A stretch of 46,301 nucleotides of DNA from Legionellaceae bacterium. Lineage in GTDB: Bacteria; Pseudomonadota; Gammaproteobacteria; Legionellales; Legionellaceae. Positions 45,327 to 46,301 of the stretch are shown here, one piece after another. The position numbers were made by a program, and so were the translations under genes. Where the stretch lies: NCBI GenBank assembly GCA_030696305.1, contig JAUYSP010000013.1, positions 1 through 46,301 of the forward strand, read 5' to 3'. Position 1 is the first letter of the stretch. Each line of letters opens with the position of its first letter. The notes below the pieces were generated by a model. The model made no database searches and was not told the origin of the DNA. It saw nothing but the letters and a program-made list of their open reading frames with translations.

Positions 45327-45871
45327 TATGATTTGCTCGAAGTAGGTTGGATAGCGTGTTTAGTTAAATAGATTGCTTGAAGAAATACAAAAATCAACAT
45401 AAAGCCGGCGCCGCCAAACAATTTAAAGTTCACCCAAAAATCAGTGTCATAATAGTAAGCAACATAAATATTGAGTGCGCCCATGAAAACAAAATATAAC
45501 GCCCAAGCAAGATTGAGTCGACTCCATATTTTATCTGGTAGGCTGACATTACCTTCCATCATTTTTTGAATAATCGTTTTTTTACCGATGTAACCTGAAC
45601 CAAGAAAGACTAAGGATGAAAGCCAATAGATACCAGTCGGTTTCCATTTGATAAACCAAGGATTGTGGAAAAATAACGTAGCGCCACCTAATACAAGAAT
45701 TAATCCTAAGCTAATCAGATGCAATTTTTCATAGCGCTGATATTTGAGGCGGTGAAAAATGACTTGAATTGCCGAGCCTGCCATGGCTAGGGCAGTTGCA
45801 TAATAGATGCCAAAAAACTTATAGCAAATGAAGAAAAGTACGATGGGAAAAAAATCAAATAATAATTTCAT
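45326..45871 (-). CDS. yciB: Inner-membrane septation protein A (YciB/IspZ)
   Basis: 181 residues with about five membrane helices. The start [20 protein letters not shown] is the family hallmark, followed by [17 protein letters not shown] and [20 protein letters not shown]. The protein is involved in cell-envelope and septum organisation in enterics. Its stop and the response regulator start share one base, so translation is coupled; an envelope gene in front of a two-component pair is unusual. Confidence 0.93.
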   Translation of the reverse strand: MKLLFDFFPIVLFFICYKFFGIYYATALAMAGSAIQVIFHRLKYQRYEKLHLISLGLILVLGGATLFFHNPWFIKWKPTGIYWLSSLVFLGSGYIGKKTIIQKMMEGNVSLPDKIWSRLNLAWALYFVFMGALNIYVAYYYDTDFWVNFKLFGGAGFMLIFVFLQAIYLTKHAIQPTSSKS

Positions 45872-46187
45872 ATCATTTTTTACAGCAAATTACGGTTTTT
45901 TAAGTATAAAGGTTTGTAGAGGAATGTGCTAGTTTTAGTCTCTTCCAAGACAAGATGAGCCTTAAATAAAGAACTGTTTCCAATGGAAATGGACCTGAAA
46001 AAGTGGATCGCAGGTACTCCACAGTGTACTAACTATCGTAAATTGACTAATGAATTAGCATAAGATTAGTCCATATCATTAGCCGTGTATAAGATACTGA
46101 AATGACTCTGTACGGTACGATTTTTAAAGCCGTCGTTGCGAGGAGCGTAGTGACGAAGCAATCTAGTGACCTTACAGATGCCAATGA
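45872..46187. other. Intergenic region with a REP-like repeat
   Basis: A 316-base spacer between yciB and the partial nuclease gene, both on the minus strand. It contains the repeat at 46129-46164 and, on the minus strand close to yciB, a TATACT box without a clear -35. No gene is seen. Confidence 0.5.
46129..46164 (+). repeat. REP-like TTGCGA...GAAGCAATC repeat
   Basis: GCCGTCGTTGCGAGGAGCGT followed by AGTGACGAAGCAATCT. The best-preserved copy in the window, matching the minus strand of 3396-3430 and the arms at 34857-34942. This motif type is widely scattered in Proteobacteria. Confidence 0.6.
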
Positions 46188-46301
46188 TTACATCAGTTTT
46201 TCATACAAGTCATCCCAATAAGGATTTACTTTCTCAATCAAAGCCAATTTCTTTTTTCTTGAGCCGCCTTTAAGTTGTTTCTCTCGAGCTATGGCACTCA
46301 C
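46188..46301 (-). CDS. GIY-YIG nuclease family protein, C-terminal part (runs off the window)
   Basis: An open frame on the minus strand from the window edge to the stop at 46188. It reads AIAREKQLKGGSRKKKLALI, then EKVNPYWDDLYEKLM, which is the C-terminal half of small UvrC-like GIY-YIG proteins (the 'a...EKqlK....kKiaLIe..NP.W.DLY' pattern). Only the last 37 residues are visible; the catalytic GIY-YIG motif would lie outside the window. Confidence 0.8.
   Translation of the reverse strand: MSAIAREKQLKGGSRKKKLALIEKVNPYWDDLYEKLM

Overview
The window is AT-rich bacterial chromosome with dense, mostly short-spaced genes. The housekeeping set (asd, gatCAB, fadE, minDE, guaBA, bioFHD, pcnB-folK, terC, hemJ, a Mip/FkpA-type FKBP, ampG, a QseBC/PmrAB-like two-component pair, yciB) and a Kdo hydroxylase point to a gammaproteobacterium. 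Several proteins look like secreted effectors of host-associated bacteria: ankyrin repeats, a BspA-type leucine-rich protein, Ser/Pro-rich membrane proteins, a cysteine-string tail and permuted papain-like candidates. Together these suggest a relative of the Legionellales (Legionella, Coxiella, Aquicella or Berkiella-like). That placement is inference from gene content, not from a phylogeny.

Layout: 1-3.4 kb holds a palindromic repeat, asd, a protein with an Ig-like fold and an ankyrin protein. 3.5-6.7 kb (minus strand) has a small membrane protein, two iron/2-oxoglutarate dioxygenases (PhyH-like and Kdo hydroxylase) and a secreted Cache-domain protein. 6.8-15.6 kb holds an M13 metallopeptidase, the gatCAB operon, a DUF1189-like protein and FadE. 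15.6-17.9 kb holds a Ser-rich membrane protein and minDE without minC. 18.1-23.7 kb is a tight plus-strand chain guaB-guaA-bioF-bioH-bioD in which every junction overlaps. 23.7-36.0 kb is an accessory region. It contains a DUF5685-like protein with a polycysteine tail, a membrane-fused spermidine-synthase-like protein, probable effectors, two convergent genes with the same His...Cys arrangement, a CxxC-repeat lipoprotein, a solute-binding protein, an LRR protein, a HipBA toxin-antitoxin pair and a four-helix membrane protein. 36.0-46.3 kb returns to core functions: universal stress protein, a choloylglycine-hydrolase-family Ntn hydrolase, folK-pcnB, terC-hemJ, a rubredoxin, an FKBP, AmpG, the two-component system and YciB. 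The right edge cuts through a GIY-YIG nuclease gene.

Dispersed repeats recur between genes. One is a roughly 90-base double-hairpin element present twice in opposite orientations, with a compensatory base change in its stem. Another is a family of TTGCGA...GAAGCAATC elements, some flanked by a TGTCCCATTA motif.

Points most worth a second look: the three proteins with a GH...NC permuted papain-like layout; the cysteine-string DUF5685-like protein beside an aminopropyltransferase-like gene; a pcnB gene that appears to start at AUU, as in E. coli; minDE without minC; and biotin genes translationally coupled to guaA.
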